Shown: in pieces, positions 60,770 to 60,903 of the stretch
How positions within the stretch are numbered: position 1 is the first letter of the stretch
How the letters are laid out: each line of letters opens with the position of its first letter
DNA from: Holophagaceae bacterium
GTDB taxonomy: Bacteria > Acidobacteriota > Holophagae > Holophagales > Holophagaceae
Direction of reading: 5' to 3'
Length of the DNA: 60,903 bases
Assembly (NCBI GenBank): GCA_009783055.1
Contig: WRHW01000009.1
Span: 1-60,903, forward strand
Notes under the pieces: model-generated
What the model saw: only the letters and a program-made list of their open reading frames with translations
Told to the model about the DNA's origin: nothing
Databases searched by the model: none
Made by a program: the position numbers and the translations under genes

Positions 60770-60903
60770 AACACCAGAAAAATATGTCTGCTTCTGTCAG
60801 GCAACGCCTCTTGAACCGCTCCAAGCCTGAAGACAGCTACTGCCTGAAATCACTGCCCAAAAGATCAACCTCCTGGAAGTGGCTGGCCGGGCTGAATCAT
60901 TTG
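60766..60903 (+). CDS. AbiEii family toxin, N-terminus (cut by window edge, possible frameshift)
   Basis: From TTG 60766 the frame reads KHQKNMSASVRQRLLNRSK, the typical AbiEii start (xxASVRQRLLNLAxE). AbiEii toxins transfer nucleotides to target RNA. After residue 20 the expected ARERGEDF..LLTRYALER pattern is not seen. Another frame gives RQLLPEITAQKINLLEVAG, so the gene may be frameshifted or fused to other DNA, and the rest is outside the window. Confidence 0.55.
   Translation, partial: MKHQKNMSASVRQRLLNRSKPEDSYCLKSLPKRSTSWKWLAGLNHL

Noticed and set aside
1-60903. Prophage or CRISPR array in the window
   Set aside because: Apart from the repressor stub at 59960-60063 there are no phage structural, integrase or cas genes, and no regularly spaced short direct repeats.

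Overview
This window is chromosomal DNA from a Gram-negative (diderm) bacterium. The evidence is KdsC (LPS core KDO synthesis), several lipobox-bearing lipoproteins, YqgE, a periplasmic tricorn-type protease and an Amidase_3 cell-wall hydrolase. DUF3391/HD-GYP phosphodiesterases, a large hybrid kinase with an Hpt domain and the order rplM-rpsI-rpsB-tsf also fit. Base composition looks moderate (below 50% GC by eye). The gene mix would suit an Acidobacteriota/Holophagae-like or deltaproteobacterial-grade organism, but I cannot fix the phylum from sequence alone.

Layout. 1-2.8 kb: the 3' end of a type ISP restriction-modification gene, a small lipoprotein, a FlbD-like small protein and a Pro/Arg-rich secreted protein, set among repeats. 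2.8-7.1 kb, minus strand: a core block rplY - (DUF4160 remnant, DUF2442) - pth - rpsF - rpsR - fabD - kdsC. 7.5-9.6 kb, minus: type I asparaginase, radC, a ComEA-like protein. 9.8-16.1 kb, plus: two tandem HD-GYP proteins, a biotin-carboxylase homologue with altered active-site residues plus an intact biotin carrier, and murD. 16.2-28.2 kb: an orphan DNA methyltransferase (minus), a secreted cassette with a DUF1573 protein (plus), an NtrY-like kinase (plus), and two adjacent type IIG R-M proteins (minus) with nearly identical catalytic cores. 28.5-33.7 kb: amidase, purE, a second copy of the secreted cassette, yqgE, an AlkA-type glycosylase. 33.7-45.5 kb, minus: asnS, a chemoreceptor, surE, a 1393-residue hybrid kinase, exonuclease III, a small hypothetical protein and metG. 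45.6-55.7 kb, minus: a broken MNT/HEPN module, a 1682-residue lipoprotein, tadA and a tricorn protease. 55.8-58.6 kb, plus: rplM, rpsI, rpsB, tsf and tRNA-Arg(TCT). 58.7-60.9 kb: Fic protein, a phage-repressor-like remnant and an AbiE toxin-antitoxin locus running off the end.

The intergenic space is littered with modular palindromic repeats. The commonest (called R1 here) is about 40 bp with arms TTATACCAAGTTGC / GCAACTTGGTATAA. A second (R2) has arms TATAGCAGTTCAA / TTGAACTGCTATA. Two longer blocks (R3, about 82 bp; R4, about 83 bp) occur twice each and abut R1 or R2. Repeats supply the stop codons or last codons of several genes, and one R1 copy lies inside a degraded HEPN gene.

The items most worth a second look are: (1) the biotin-carboxylase homologue lacking several conserved bicarbonate/metal-binding residues beside an intact biotin carrier; (2) the tandem type IIG pair that looks homogenised in its catalytic core but not in its specificity domains; (3) the duplicated two-gene secreted cassette of unknown function; and (4) the modular repeat system and the toxin-antitoxin debris associated with it.
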